A DNA stretch of 64,000 nucleotides, taken from positions 290,644-354,643 of the forward strand of contig NZ_VOSC01000030.1 of assembly GCF_007997385.1 (NCBI RefSeq), read 5' to 3'. Source of the stretch: Seonamhaeicola algicola (lineage in GTDB: Bacteria; Bacteroidota; Bacteroidia; Flavobacteriales; Flavobacteriaceae). This document shows positions 37,288 to 46,816 of this stretch, piece after piece. Position numbers and translations under genes: made by a program. A model generated the notes under the pieces. It saw nothing but the letters and a program-made list of their open reading frames with translations, had not been told where the DNA came from and ran no database searches. The first letter of the stretch is position 1. The number at the start of each line of letters is the position of its first letter.

Positions 37288-39450
37288 CTACTTTTTTATT
37301 TCTGGTTTATTTGTTGATGCTACTTTTTTTATAGGATAGGCTGTTTTTAAATCTTCTAAAACATTTATAGCTTCTTCAACATACACATCTTTTGCTAAAT
37401 TGTTGTGCCAACGCTCTCTTTTTTCTTTTAAATCTGTAGTGTCTTGCTCAAATAATGATTTCTCGTAAGCATGAGACCTAAATGTTAAATTAGTTTTGTA
37501 TTTTGAAATAGCATCAAATTTTTTTCCTTCTTCGTCATTTAACTCAGCATCTTTTTTGTACTGATTATAGTTTAATGACACTACTGTTTCATCAATTTTA
37601 CTTTTTACCCATTTAGCATTTTCATCAATAAGCTTTAATTGCTCATTGTTACTCATTCGTGCTTTACTTTTATTAATGGTAGCTTCATAATCAAAATAAT
37701 TTTCCCAAGGCGTATAATCTGCAGGTGTAATTTCGTCATATGGCAACGGGTTTTCTTTTTCCTTTTCTCCTACTTCAATATAACTAAAGCGCCCAGGAAC
37801 AGTTACATCACTTTGTACTCCTTCTAACTGAACAGAACCACCGTTAATTCTATAATATTTTTGAGTTGTAAAAGCTAAAGCTCCTAAATCTCCACTGGTA
37901 CTGTTTCTTACTAAATCATTTAAATTATATACGTTTTGAACAGTACCTTTTCCGTAAGTTTGTTTACTGCCAATAACAATAGCTCTTTTATAATCTTGCA
38001 TGGCGGCCGCCATAATTTCGGAAGCTGAAGCTGATAGCTCATTTACTAAAATTACTAATGGACCATCCCAAGAAATTGATTTATCTCTATCTTTTAAAAC
38101 CTCTTTATTATCTCCAGTTGAACGTACTTGTACAATAGGCCCGTCTTTAATAAATAACCCTGCCATATCAACAACAGTTGGTAATGAACCACCTCCGTTG
38201 TTTCTTAAATCTAGAATTAAACCTTCAATACCTTCGGCTTTTAATCGTTCAATTTCTTTTTTAACATCTTGAGCTGCATTTACATTTTTATAATCATTAA
38301 AATCTACATAAAACTTAGGTAAATTAATGATACCGAAGTTTTTACCTTCTTTTTCAACTACTGATGATTTTGCATAAGTTTCACCTAACTCAACCACATC
38401 TCTAACAATGGTTACCTCTTTAATTGTACCATCAACTTTTTTTATGGTTAAGGTTACTTTGGTGCCTTTTGGCCCCTTAATGTATTTTATGGCATCGTTA
38501 ATACGCATACCAACAATGTCAATTGGATATTCTTCATCTTCTTGCTTTACTTTTAAAATAACATCTTCAACGTCAAGCTCATTACTTCTCCATGCAGGCC
38601 CTCCTGAAATTAGCTCAACAATTTTAATGTAATCCATTCTTTTTTGTAGTCTTGCACCAATACCTTCTAATTTACCAGACATATCCATATCAAAAGCCTC
38701 TTTGTTTCTTGGTGCTAGATAGTATGTGTGCGGATCAAACTCTTCAACAATAGTGTTTACGTAAATTGAAAACCAATCTTCGCGTTGTAAATCGTCAATA
38801 TTATCATTAAAATATATTTCTAATGATTTTTTAGTGGCTTCGCGTGCTTCTTTTTCAATTTGAGCTTCGGTTTTTGAAACATAAGACGCATCATTTTTCC
38901 TAGCTTGCTCTTCTTGAATGTGAATATCATCATAGTTTGAAAGTGTTGAAAATTTTAATTGCTTTCTCCAACGTTCTTTCATTTGCTTTTTGTTTTTTAC
39001 AAAATCATCTTTATCATAATCTGTATCAAAACTTTCATTTATGGTATAATCAAATGGTTCACTTAAAACTTGATTATAAATTTCTTTTGCTTCACGAATT
39101 CTTGTAATTAAACGCTCGTGTGTTTCATTAAAAAATGTAACATCAGTAGCTTTTAACTGGTCATCTAGCTGTAATTTATATTTTTCAAAATCCTTAATGT
39201 CAGACTCATAGAAGTAGCGTTTAAAAGGATCTAAAGTTTCAATATAATCATCAAAAAGTTCTTGAGAAAAGTTATCATCCATTGCAATAGGATCATAATG
39301 CCCTCGCTCTAAAACAAAGGTTATTATTTGTACCAGTAATTTATCTTTATCTGGATTATCAAATGTTTTGGTTGTAAAACTGCATGAAGCAAAGGCCAAC
39401 AACAGTAATAACGATAGAACTTTATAATTCCTTTTCATAATTTTTTTCAT
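37288..39450 (-). CDS. Carboxy-terminal processing (tail-specific) protease, Prc/Tsp type
   Basis: A 720-residue S41 peptidase with a likely lipoprotein signal (LAFASC, Cys23), acting in the periplasm. The order is an N-terminal helical domain (about 35-235), a PDZ domain (about 260-345, with KLEGIGARLQKR), the S41 domain and a C-terminal DUF3340-type domain (about 560-700). By alignment with E. coli Prc the catalytic Ser is about 475 (SASASEIMAAAMQDY) and Lys about 501 (TYGKGTVQ). Prc degrades or trims periplasmic proteins and lipoproteins. It is divergent from surE. Confidence 0.96.
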   Translation of the reverse strand: MKKIMKRNYKVLSLLLLLAFASCSFTTKTFDNPDKDKLLVQIITFVLERGHYDPIAMDDNFSQELFDDYIETLDPFKRYFYESDIKDFEKYKLQLDDQLKATDVTFFNETHERLITRIREAKEIYNQVLSEPFDYTINESFDTDYDKDDFVKNKKQMKERWRKQLKFSTLSNYDDIHIQEEQARKNDASYVSKTEAQIEKEAREATKKSLEIYFNDNIDDLQREDWFSIYVNTIVEEFDPHTYYLAPRNKEAFDMDMSGKLEGIGARLQKRMDYIKIVELISGGPAWRSNELDVEDVILKVKQEDEEYPIDIVGMRINDAIKYIKGPKGTKVTLTIKKVDGTIKEVTIVRDVVELGETYAKSSVVEKEGKNFGIINLPKFYVDFNDYKNVNAAQDVKKEIERLKAEGIEGLILDLRNNGGGSLPTVVDMAGLFIKDGPIVQVRSTGDNKEVLKDRDKSISWDGPLVILVNELSASASEIMAAAMQDYKRAIVIGSKQTYGKGTVQNVYNLNDLVRNSTSGDLGALAFTTQKYYRINGGSVQLEGVQSDVTVPGRFSYIEVGEKEKENPLPYDEITPADYTPWENYFDYEATINKSKARMSNNEQLKLIDENAKWVKSKIDETVVSLNYNQYKKDAELNDEEGKKFDAISKYKTNLTFRSHAYEKSLFEQDTTDLKEKRERWHNNLAKDVYVEEAINVLEDLKTAYPIKKVASTNKPEIKK

Positions 39451-39616
39451 CAGTTAATGTTTAAATAGTTCTATTATACAATAGTAATATTTCACTAAAA
39501 TAAAGAAAAAACTATGCCAATAACTGCAAAATGGCCTAATTTTTTGTTAAACCGAAGAAAATGCCTGTTTCCTAATGAAATTATGTATTTTAGCACATGT
39601 TATTTACATTCTATTC

Positions 39617-40399
39617 ATGACAAAAAAACCGCTTATACTTGTAACAAATGATGATGGCATAAACGCCCCCGGAATTAGAACCTTAATTAGTGTTATGAAT
39701 ACCATTGGCGATGTTGTGGTAGTTGCACCCGATAGCCCACAAAGCGGCATGGGACACGCTATTACAGTTGATGCCACACTATATGTTAACAAAGTTACTT
39801 TTGATGACGGACCACAAAAAGAATACAGCTGCTCTGGCACACCCGCAGATTGTGTAAAACTTGCCAATAGAGAATTGCTTACCCGGAAACCAGACCTTTG
39901 TGTTTCAGGTATTAATCACGGTTCAAATGCCTCAATAAATGTTATTTACTCTGGCACTATGAGTGCTGCTGTTGAAGCTGGTGTTGAAGGTATTCCGGCT
40001 ATTGGTTTTTCGCTTTTAGATTATTCTTGGAATGCTAATTTTGATGCCTCTAAACCTTTTGTAAAACAAATTGTTCTTGAAGTTTTAAAAAACAAACTAC
40101 CAAATGATGTAGTTTTAAATGTAAACATACCCAACCTACCAAAGCACAAAATTAAAGGCGTAAAAGTATGTAGGCAAGCCAAAGGCAATTGGGTAGAAAC
40201 TTTTGATAAACGGCAAAACCCTATGGGTAAAGACTACTACTGGCTTAGTGGTAAATTTGTAAATTTAGATGGCGGTGAAGACACTGATGAGTATGCCCTT
40301 GAAAACGGTTACATATCTATAGTACCCGTACAGTTTGATTTAACTGCCTACCAAGCTTTAAAAACTTTAAATTCATGGAATTTTAATAAAACCGAATAA
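39617..40399 (+). CDS. surE: 5'-nucleotidase SurE
   Basis: A 260-residue metal-dependent nucleotidase. I start at the ATG at 39617 (MTKKPLILVTNDDGINAPG), because the 14 extra codons from 39575 are unlike the family. Metal ligands Asp12-Asp13 are in NDDG, with the usual Ser and Asn in DSPQSGMGHAIT and SGINHGSNASINVIYSGTMS. It removes 5' or 3' phosphates from nucleoside monophosphates. It starts a rightward run with lpxB. Confidence 0.97.
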   Translation: MTKKPLILVTNDDGINAPGIRTLISVMNTIGDVVVVAPDSPQSGMGHAITVDATLYVNKVTFDDGPQKEYSCSGTPADCVKLANRELLTRKPDLCVSGINHGSNASINVIYSGTMSAAVEAGVEGIPAIGFSLLDYSWNANFDASKPFVKQIVLEVLKNKLPNDVVLNVNIPNLPKHKIKGVKVCRQAKGNWVETFDKRQNPMGKDYYWLSGKFVNLDGGEDTDEYALENGYISIVPVQFDLTAYQALKTLNSWNFNKTE

Positions 40400-40406
40400 T
40401 TTTTAA

Positions 40407-40688
40407 ATGAAAAAAGATATAATTATTGGCATGCTTGTTGGCCTTATTGCAAATAGCATTGGCTTATTAGCTGCCGCTACATTATTAGGTAATGGTGATG
40501 ATTTTACAAACGTAATTAAAGCTGCTGCTAACGAAGGCTTTTTAGGTAAACTCATAAGCCTTGGTGCTGTATTAAACTTAATAGCTTTTTTTATTTTTAT
40601 TAAGAAAAGGCAAGATTACAGAGCTCGTGGTGTATTACTAATTACTGTTTTTATTGCTGTTTTTACATTTATTTTTAAACTGTATTAA
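40407..40688 (+). CDS. Small membrane protein, unknown function
   Basis: A 93-residue protein with three hydrophobic segments (about 5-25, 49-66, 73-92) and a basic loop (KKRQDYRARG). The start is 7 bases after surE and the stop 8 bases before lpxB, so it is translated in the same message. I do not recognise a family. Confidence 0.85.
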   Translation: MKKDIIIGMLVGLIANSIGLLAAATLLGNGDDFTNVIKAAANEGFLGKLISLGAVLNLIAFFIFIKKRQDYRARGVLLITVFIAVFTFIFKLY

Positions 40689-40696
40689 ATTTAAAA

Positions 40697-41809
40697 ATGA
40701 AGTATTATATACTTGCAGGAGAAGCATCGGGAGATTTACACGGTGCCAACTTAATGAAAGCATTACAAATAGTTGATGCCAATGCCAATATTAGGTTTTG
40801 GGGTGGCGATTTGATGCAAAACGTTGGCGGCACTTTAGTAAAACACTATAAAGAGCGTGCTTTTATGGGCTTTACTGAGGTTATTATGAACCTCTCAAAA
40901 ATTTTCAAACTTATTTCTTTTTGTAAAGAAGACATTAAAAATTTTAAACCCGATGTTGTTATTTTCATAGATAATTCTGGTTTTAACTTACGCATTGCAA
41001 AATGGGCAAAAGCCCAAGGTTTTAAAACCAATTACTACATTTCACCACAAGTATGGGCATCTAGAGCAAGCCGCGTAAAAGCTATTAAACGCGATATTGA
41101 TGCCATGTACGTTATTCTACCTTTTGTAAAACCGTTTTACGAAAAGTACAACTATAATGTTACATTTGTTGGACATCCTTTAATTGATGCTATTGCAGAC
41201 AGAACTCAAGTAAACCCAACAGCATTTAGAAAAGCACATAATTTAAGTGAAAAACCAATTATTGCTCTTTTACCCGGAAGCCGTAAACAAGAAATTACCA
41301 AAATGCTATCTGTTATGCTTAGTTTGGTTGATGATTTTAAAGATTATCAATTTGTTATTGGCGGCGCCCCAAGTCAAGAATTTAGTTTTTACCAACAATT
41401 TATAAAAACGAATAATGTAAAGTTTATTTCAAATAAAACTTATGATTTGCTAAGTGTTGCCCACGCTGCATTGGTAACATCTGGCACAGCTACTTTAGAA
41501 ACCGCTCTATTTAAAGTTCCGCAAGTTGTTTGCTATAAAGGTAGCGCCATTTCTTACCACATTGCAAAACGCATTATTACACTTAAATTTATATCTTTAG
41601 TAAACTTAATAATGGACAAAGAAGTGGTTACTGAATTAATTCAAAACGACTTTAATAAAAACCGATTAAAACACGAACTAGAAAATATTTTAAACGCCAA
41701 CACACGCCAAAGAATTTTTGAAGATTATTATGAACTTGAAAAAACTTTGGGTGGTAAAGGTGCTAGTGAAAATACTGCTAAACTTATTTATGCATCATTA
41801 ACATCATAA
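40697..41809 (+). CDS. lpxB: Lipid-A-disaccharide synthase
   Basis: A 370-residue GT19 glycosyltransferase that joins UDP-diacylglucosamine and lipid X to give the lipid A disaccharide at the inner membrane. It begins YYILAGEASGDLHGANLMKA and has FWGGDLMQNVGG, FIDNSGFNLRIAKWAK, ISPQVWASRASR and ALLPGSRKQEI. The segment ALVTSGTATLETALFKVPQV fits the UDP site. Full length. Confidence 0.97.
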   Translation: MKYYILAGEASGDLHGANLMKALQIVDANANIRFWGGDLMQNVGGTLVKHYKERAFMGFTEVIMNLSKIFKLISFCKEDIKNFKPDVVIFIDNSGFNLRIAKWAKAQGFKTNYYISPQVWASRASRVKAIKRDIDAMYVILPFVKPFYEKYNYNVTFVGHPLIDAIADRTQVNPTAFRKAHNLSEKPIIALLPGSRKQEITKMLSVMLSLVDDFKDYQFVIGGAPSQEFSFYQQFIKTNNVKFISNKTYDLLSVAHAALVTSGTATLETALFKVPQVVCYKGSAISYHIAKRIITLKFISLVNLIMDKEVVTELIQNDFNKNRLKHELENILNANTRQRIFEDYYELEKTLGGKGASENTAKLIYASLTS

Positions 41810-41819
41810 AAATTTAAAC

Positions 41820-42332
41820 GTGAAAAAACTCCTTTTTATCATAATATTACTTGTTGGTTTTAGCAGCTGTAAGTCATCAAAAAAAGCTAAAACATCAAAA
41901 AAAAATACATCTACAGTAATTGCAAAAAATGATAAAAAAAATATTTCACAATCTGAAAGCATTATTCATTTTGCAAAACAATTTCAAGGTGTTAAATATA
42001 AATGGGGTGGCACTACAAAAGCAGGAATGGATTGTTCTGGTTTGGTTTATGAATCGTTTAGAACACATGATATTTATTTGCCTAGAATTTCTAGAGACAT
42101 GGCTAAAAAAGGAAAAGCCATTAGTTTAAAACAAGTACAAAAAGGCGATTTACTATTTTTTAAAACCAGTAAAAACCGCCGAAACGCAATAAACCATGTA
42201 GGTTTAATTGTTGATATTAAAAATAACGATATTAAATTTATACACGCCACTACAAGTAAAGGTGTTATCATTTCTGGTTTAAATGAACCCTACTGGCATA
42301 AAGCTTTTACCGAAGCACGCCGAATTTTATAA
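41820..42332 (+). CDS. NlpC/P60 family peptidoglycan endopeptidase, lipoprotein
   Basis: A 170-residue lipoprotein (FSSC, Cys17) that starts with GTG at 41820. After a Lys-rich linker (about 18-45) comes the NlpC/P60 domain with the catalytic triad Cys72 (MDCSGLVY), His126 (INHVGLIV) and His142 (IHAT). These enzymes cut stem peptides of peptidoglycan. It lies between lpxB and the comEC-like gene with a 10-base gap before it. Confidence 0.95.
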   Translation: MKKLLFIIILLVGFSSCKSSKKAKTSKKNTSTVIAKNDKKNISQSESIIHFAKQFQGVKYKWGGTTKAGMDCSGLVYESFRTHDIYLPRISRDMAKKGKAISLKQVQKGDLLFFKTSKNRRNAINHVGLIVDIKNNDIKFIHATTSKGVIISGLNEPYWHKAFTEARRIL

Positions 42333-42355
42333 GAATTTATTTATCTTACAGCTGA

Positions 42356-44395
42356 ATGCGGCTGTTAAATTTCACCATAATAAAACTTACCTTCTTCTTA
42401 ATTGTAGGCATTATAGTTGGGTATATAACACCAATCAATATAAGTACATCTTCAATTATTTTTGCTGTTACGTTTATAGCTTTAAGTATTTGTTATTTTA
42501 CAGCTAAAAACACATTTAAAAAAACCATTTGGTTTGGTGTGTTTAGTTTTATAACGGTACTTTTTTTAGGTGTTTTAGTTACTAATTTTCACAATCATAA
42601 AAACAAAAGTAATAACTACACACATACAATTACTACAAATGAAACAACACCAAGCACCATAACTTTTAGGGTGCGCGAAGTTTTAAAACCTGGTAATTAT
42701 TATGATAAATACATTATTGATTTACTTAATATTGACAGTACGCATGTTTCAGGAAAAACGCTTTTAAACATTGAGAAAGACAGCACTATTTCTACTTTAA
42801 AAGTAGATGATGTTTTAATTACTAAAGCAACGTTTAAAAACTTAATTAGTCCATTAAACCCTAATCAATTTAACTACAAAACCTATTTAAAGAAGCAATA
42901 CATTTACCATCAAATTTTTATTAAAAACAAGGCGCTTTTAAAAGTTTCATCAAAACCGCATACACTTTTGGGCTATGCCAATAGGTTGCGTAGTTTTATA
43001 AACAACAAACTTAAAACTTACAATTTCTCAATAAACGAACTCGCTATTATTAATGCTTTGTTTTTAGGGCAACGTCAAAATATTGACAGGGCTATTTATA
43101 CCAACTATACCAATGCTGGAGCTATTCATATTTTAGCTGTTTCGGGTTTACATGTTGGTATTATTTTTCTCATTTTAAATTTTTTATTTAAACCTATAGA
43201 ACGTTTAAAAAAAGGGTATTTAATTAAAACCATATTTCTACTAACTACTCTATGGGGTTTTGCTGTCATTGCTGGTTTATCGGCTTCGGTAACTAGAGCT
43301 GTTACCATGTTTAGTATTGTGGCTATTGCTGTAAACTTAAAAAGACCCACAAACGTTTATAACACATTAGCTATATCAATATTTGTTATATTACTATTTA
43401 AACCACTATTTATTTTTGATGTTGGTTTTCAATTAAGCTTTTTAGCCGTTTTTGCAATTGTAGCCATAGAACCTATGCTAAATAAACTTTGGAAACCAAA
43501 AAACAAACTATTAAAAATATATTGGCAAACTTTAACCGTTACAATTTCGGCACAGTTTGGTATTATACCAATTAGCCTGTTTTATTTCCATCAATTTCCA
43601 GGGTTGTTTTTCATATCAAACCTAGTAATAATTCCGCTACTTGGCTTTATTTTGGGTTTTGGCATTTTAATAATTTTATTAGCTTCTATTAACGTATTAC
43701 CCCAGTTTTTAGCTGATGCTTTTGGGTTTATAATTTATTTAATGAATAGTTTTGTTGCTTGGGTAGCACAGCAAGAGGCGTTTATTTTTAAGAATATTTC
43801 TTTTAGTTTATTATATGTTTTTACTAGTTACATTTTTATTATTTGTATTGTGAAATTAGCAGCAAAAACGCACTTTAAAGCCATTTTATGGGCTTTACTA
43901 TCGGTTGTTATATTGCAACTATCATTTTTATATACTAAACATACTTTGCCAAAAAATGAATTTATAGTATTTCATAAAAGCAGATATAGTTTACTAGCAA
44001 ATATTACTGATAATAAAATATTTGTTTCAAACGATTTTGATAGTATAACTAAAGTAAACACCAAAATAATTAAAGATTTCACTGTGGGAAACCACATAAA
44101 AAACGTTAAATATGTTCCCTTAAAAAACATATATTTTTTAAATAGAAAGTCGCTTTTAATTGTTGATAGCTTGGGTATTTATAATGTAAAAACATTAAAG
44201 CCAGATTATGTGTTGCTTAGGCAATCGCCAAAAATTAATTTAAACCGCCTTATTGATTCTTTAAAACCTACTCAAATTATTGCAGACGGTAGCAACTACA
44301 AATCTTATATTGAACATTGGGAGCGTGTTTGCAAAAAAAGAAAACTCCCTTTTCATCAAACAAGTAAAAAGGGAGCTTTTATTATTAAATACTAA
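42356..44395 (+). CDS. ComEC/Rec2-family DNA-uptake channel-like protein lacking a metallo-beta-lactamase active site
   Basis: A 679-residue polytopic protein. Two N-terminal membrane segments and a DUF4131-like domain (about 85-190) are followed by the competence domain with the signature HILAVSGLHVGIIFLILN and about eight more segments. In well-studied ComEC proteins a C-terminal metallo-beta-lactamase domain follows. Here residues about 535-679 are short and I find no HxHxDH motif. This truncated form is common in Bacteroidota. It may carry DNA across the inner membrane, but that is not shown here. The gene ends with an embedded terminator. Confidence 0.92.
   Translation: MRLLNFTIIKLTFFLIVGIIVGYITPINISTSSIIFAVTFIALSICYFTAKNTFKKTIWFGVFSFITVLFLGVLVTNFHNHKNKSNNYTHTITTNETTPSTITFRVREVLKPGNYYDKYIIDLLNIDSTHVSGKTLLNIEKDSTISTLKVDDVLITKATFKNLISPLNPNQFNYKTYLKKQYIYHQIFIKNKALLKVSSKPHTLLGYANRLRSFINNKLKTYNFSINELAIINALFLGQRQNIDRAIYTNYTNAGAIHILAVSGLHVGIIFLILNFLFKPIERLKKGYLIKTIFLLTTLWGFAVIAGLSASVTRAVTMFSIVAIAVNLKRPTNVYNTLAISIFVILLFKPLFIFDVGFQLSFLAVFAIVAIEPMLNKLWKPKNKLLKIYWQTLTVTISAQFGIIPISLFYFHQFPGLFFISNLVIIPLLGFILGFGILIILLASINVLPQFLADAFGFIIYLMNSFVAWVAQQEAFIFKNISFSLLYVFTSYIFIICIVKLAAKTHFKAILWALLSVVILQLSFLYTKHTLPKNEFIVFHKSRYSLLANITDNKIFVSNDFDSITKVNTKIIKDFTVGNHIKNVKYVPLKNIYFLNRKSLLIVDSLGIYNVKTLKPDYVLLRQSPKINLNRLIDSLKPTQIIADGSNYKSYIEHWERVCKKRKLPFHQTSKKGAFIIKY
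44345..44380. terminator. Terminator embedded in the 3' end of the comEC-like gene
   Basis: A perfect 9-bp stem (44345-44353 with 44367-44375) with a 13-base loop, followed by CTTTT on the plus strand and by a T-rich stretch on the minus strand. It lies 20 bases before the stop and serves both converging genes, which are only 3 bases apart. Confidence 0.6.
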
Positions 44396-44398
44396 TAC

Positions 44399-44947
44399 TT
44401 ATCCTTGAAATTGTGGTTTAAATGCTTCATAATATGCATTAAACTTTTCTTGTGTATCTAGTTGTTTGTGGTCATCAGCCTTAAACATTTTTAAGTATAA
44501 CTCTAACTGCGGAGGTGTTTTATATCCTTTTAGCGGAAATATTAGCTTGCCTTCCTCATCTAAAAATACAATGGTTGGGTATGCTTGTATTTGAAAATAT
44601 CTTGATAATTCATGTGGTGAATTTCTTCGGTTTGCATTAGCCGGATTGTAATTTGGGTTGCTAAATGTTTTACCATCAAAAGTTATTTGGTCATTTCCTT
44701 CAGCATTAAATTTTACAGCATAATAATGTTCATTCACGTAATTTGCTACCTGCTGATTTTGAAATGTGTTTCTATCTAACATTTTACAAGGGCCACACCA
44801 ATTGGTGTAAACATCCATCATTATTTTTTTAGGTGTCTTTTTTTGAAGTTCAACAGCTTGTTCTAAAGTAAGCCAATTTATTTCTTGTGCAGAAATATTA
44901 AGCGTAGTTAAAACTGCTAAAACCAGTATAAGTTGTATTTTTTTCAT
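44399..44947 (-). CDS. Secreted thioredoxin-like protein
   Basis: A 182-residue periplasmic protein with a signal peptide (ending NISA, about residue 20) and a thioredoxin-fold domain with the active site C51-G-P-C54 (NWCGPCKMLDR). The cis-proline segment is QAYPTIVFLDEEG. It likely reduces or forms disulfides on periplasmic proteins. The 25-residue insert after the active site (about 85-110) is typical of DsbD-gamma-like or Bacteroidota thioredoxins. The partner is unknown. Confidence 0.9.
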   Translation of the reverse strand: MKKIQLILVLAVLTTLNISAQEINWLTLEQAVELQKKTPKKIMMDVYTNWCGPCKMLDRNTFQNQQVANYVNEHYYAVKFNAEGNDQITFDGKTFSNPNYNPANANRRNSPHELSRYFQIQAYPTIVFLDEEGKLIFPLKGYKTPPQLELYLKMFKADDHKQLDTQEKFNAYYEAFKPQFQG

Positions 44948-44981
44948 AATAGATAAGTTGCAAATTGTGTGCCCAACTTAC

Positions 44982-45004
44982 AAAAAAAGCTCCTAATTAG
45001 GAGC
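44982..45004 (-). terminator. Terminator after the POT transporter pair
   Basis: A 16-base perfect palindrome (44989-45004, GCTCCT stem) followed on the minus strand by seven T residues. It lies 27 bases beyond the stop of the second POT gene. Confidence 0.85.
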
Positions 45005-45031
45005 CTTTTATTTAATTTTTAACGTTTATAA

Positions 45032-46807
45032 CTATCGTACACCGTGCATAAGTTTCTTTAAAACAGGATTTAATGCAAAAACAAGTAAACCTGCAACCAA
45101 AGGCACAATAGTAAATATTAAAAAGAATGTTGATAAACTGTACTCTTTAGTAATATTCTCTATTTGCCCACCAACAACTGCTGCCAATTTATTTCCAATA
45201 GCTATGGCTAAATACCACATACCAAACATTAAAGCAATCATTCTTGCTGGCACTAATTTACTAACATAAGATAATCCTACAGGAGATAAGCATAACTCAC
45301 CCAAAGTATGAAATAAATACGCTAATACTAACCAAAGCATACTTACTTTTACGCCTGTTTCAATACCATAAGAACCAAAGGCTAATAACCCAAAACCAAT
45401 AGCCATAATTATTAAACCTAAGGCATATTTTGTTGCTGCAGAAGGGTTATACTTACTCTCCCACCATTTAGAAAAGAATGATGCGAAAACAATAATAAAA
45501 AAGGAATTTAATATACTAAACCAAGATACGGTAATTTCAGAAATATCTGCAGAAAACTCTCTATTCAACATCCAACCAACTAAACCCCACATACATAAAA
45601 AACAGATAACTAATACAATGTTTGAACCTGGTATTTTTTTGAATGTTTTTTTCCAAAGTAAAAACAATACATAAGTTATTATTATTAATGGTACAACTGT
45701 TAGTAGTGCATTTATTATGTTAAAAGTAACGGCTGCATTACCTGTTAAAACCCTGTCTACATTATCTCTTGCAAAAAGAATTAAAGATGAAGCTCCTTGC
45801 TCAAAACTCATCCAAAAGAACACTGTGAAAAAAGCAAAAATTATGAAAGCTATCATTCTATCTCTTACAACTTTTGTGTACCTAGCTATTCTTCCTATTG
45901 ACAAAACTAAAAACAATAATAAACCTACTAGAACCACAACATATTGCCCTTCAACAGATGGTGTTTTAGCCCATGAAAACATATCTATGCCTGCTATTTT
46001 AGACATAGGATCATTGATAGCATAGCCCAAGCCAATAATTGCTGTAATTACAATTAAAACCTTATCAAGCATTGTGAAAGGATTTTGTTTTTCAACATCA
46101 TTGGTTTTAACAGCTATAGCAGTATTTTCATTTATATTTTGAGGTAATTCTACTTCATGAACGTTACTAGGTTTGGCACCTATATTTCCAAATAAATTGC
46201 CAGACAACCAAAATTGTAGTGTTCCTAAAATCATAAAAATACCTGCTAAACCAAAGCCATAACTCCATCCTACTTTTTCAGCTAAGTAACCACAAAGCAT
46301 CATACCAAAGAAAGCCCCTGCATTTACACCCATGTAAAAAATGGTGTAAGCACCATCTTTTTTCTCTGGATTTTCTTTATACATTTCAGATATTATAGAT
46401 GTGATGTTTGGTTTAAAAAAACCAGTACCAATAACTAAAAGCCCCAAGCCTAGATATAAAGAAAACTCGGTTTCTAAAGCCATTGAAGCGTGCCCCAGAG
46501 CCATAACTACAGATCCTATAACAACTGCCCAACGGTAACCTGTTATTTTATCGGCTACTACACCGCCAATAATAGGTGTTATATATAAAAGCATTGCATA
46601 TGTACCAAAAAGAGCTCCGGCATTTTCAGCGGTCCATCCCCAACCAGGATTTGAGCTTGTTATTGCCATGGTTAAAAAGTTAACTAACAGCACTCGCATA
46701 CCGTAAAATGAGAAGCGCTCCCACATTTCAGTAAAAAACAATACAATTAAACCCGCAGGATGCCCTAAGACTTTATCTTTAAATAGATTTTGTATATCTG
46801 TATTCAT
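45032..46807 (-). CDS. Proton-dependent peptide transporter (POT/PTR family), long form
   Basis: A 591-residue MFS transporter with about 14 transmembrane segments that imports di- or tripeptides with protons. The N-terminal TEMWERFSFYGMRVLLVNFL carries the ExxERFxYYG-type motif. GTGFFKPNITSIISEMY and FYMGVNAGAFFGMMLCGYLA are family motifs, and GELCLSPVGLSYVSKLVP lies near the C terminus. It follows another POT gene with a 9-base gap, downstream of a DPP IV-like gene. Confidence 0.95.
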   Translation of the reverse strand: MNTDIQNLFKDKVLGHPAGLIVLFFTEMWERFSFYGMRVLLVNFLTMAITSSNPGWGWTAENAGALFGTYAMLLYITPIIGGVVADKITGYRWAVVIGSVVMALGHASMALETEFSLYLGLGLLVIGTGFFKPNITSIISEMYKENPEKKDGAYTIFYMGVNAGAFFGMMLCGYLAEKVGWSYGFGLAGIFMILGTLQFWLSGNLFGNIGAKPSNVHEVELPQNINENTAIAVKTNDVEKQNPFTMLDKVLIVITAIIGLGYAINDPMSKIAGIDMFSWAKTPSVEGQYVVVLVGLLLFLVLSIGRIARYTKVVRDRMIAFIIFAFFTVFFWMSFEQGASSLILFARDNVDRVLTGNAAVTFNIINALLTVVPLIIITYVLFLLWKKTFKKIPGSNIVLVICFLCMWGLVGWMLNREFSADISEITVSWFSILNSFFIIVFASFFSKWWESKYNPSAATKYALGLIIMAIGFGLLAFGSYGIETGVKVSMLWLVLAYLFHTLGELCLSPVGLSYVSKLVPARMIALMFGMWYLAIAIGNKLAAVVGGQIENITKEYSLSTFFLIFTIVPLVAGLLVFALNPVLKKLMHGVR

Positions 46808-46816
46808 AGTATAATA

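Noticed and set aside
39575..39616. Earlier ATG for surE
   Set aside because: The 14 extra residues are unlike SurE, whose conserved start is at 39617.
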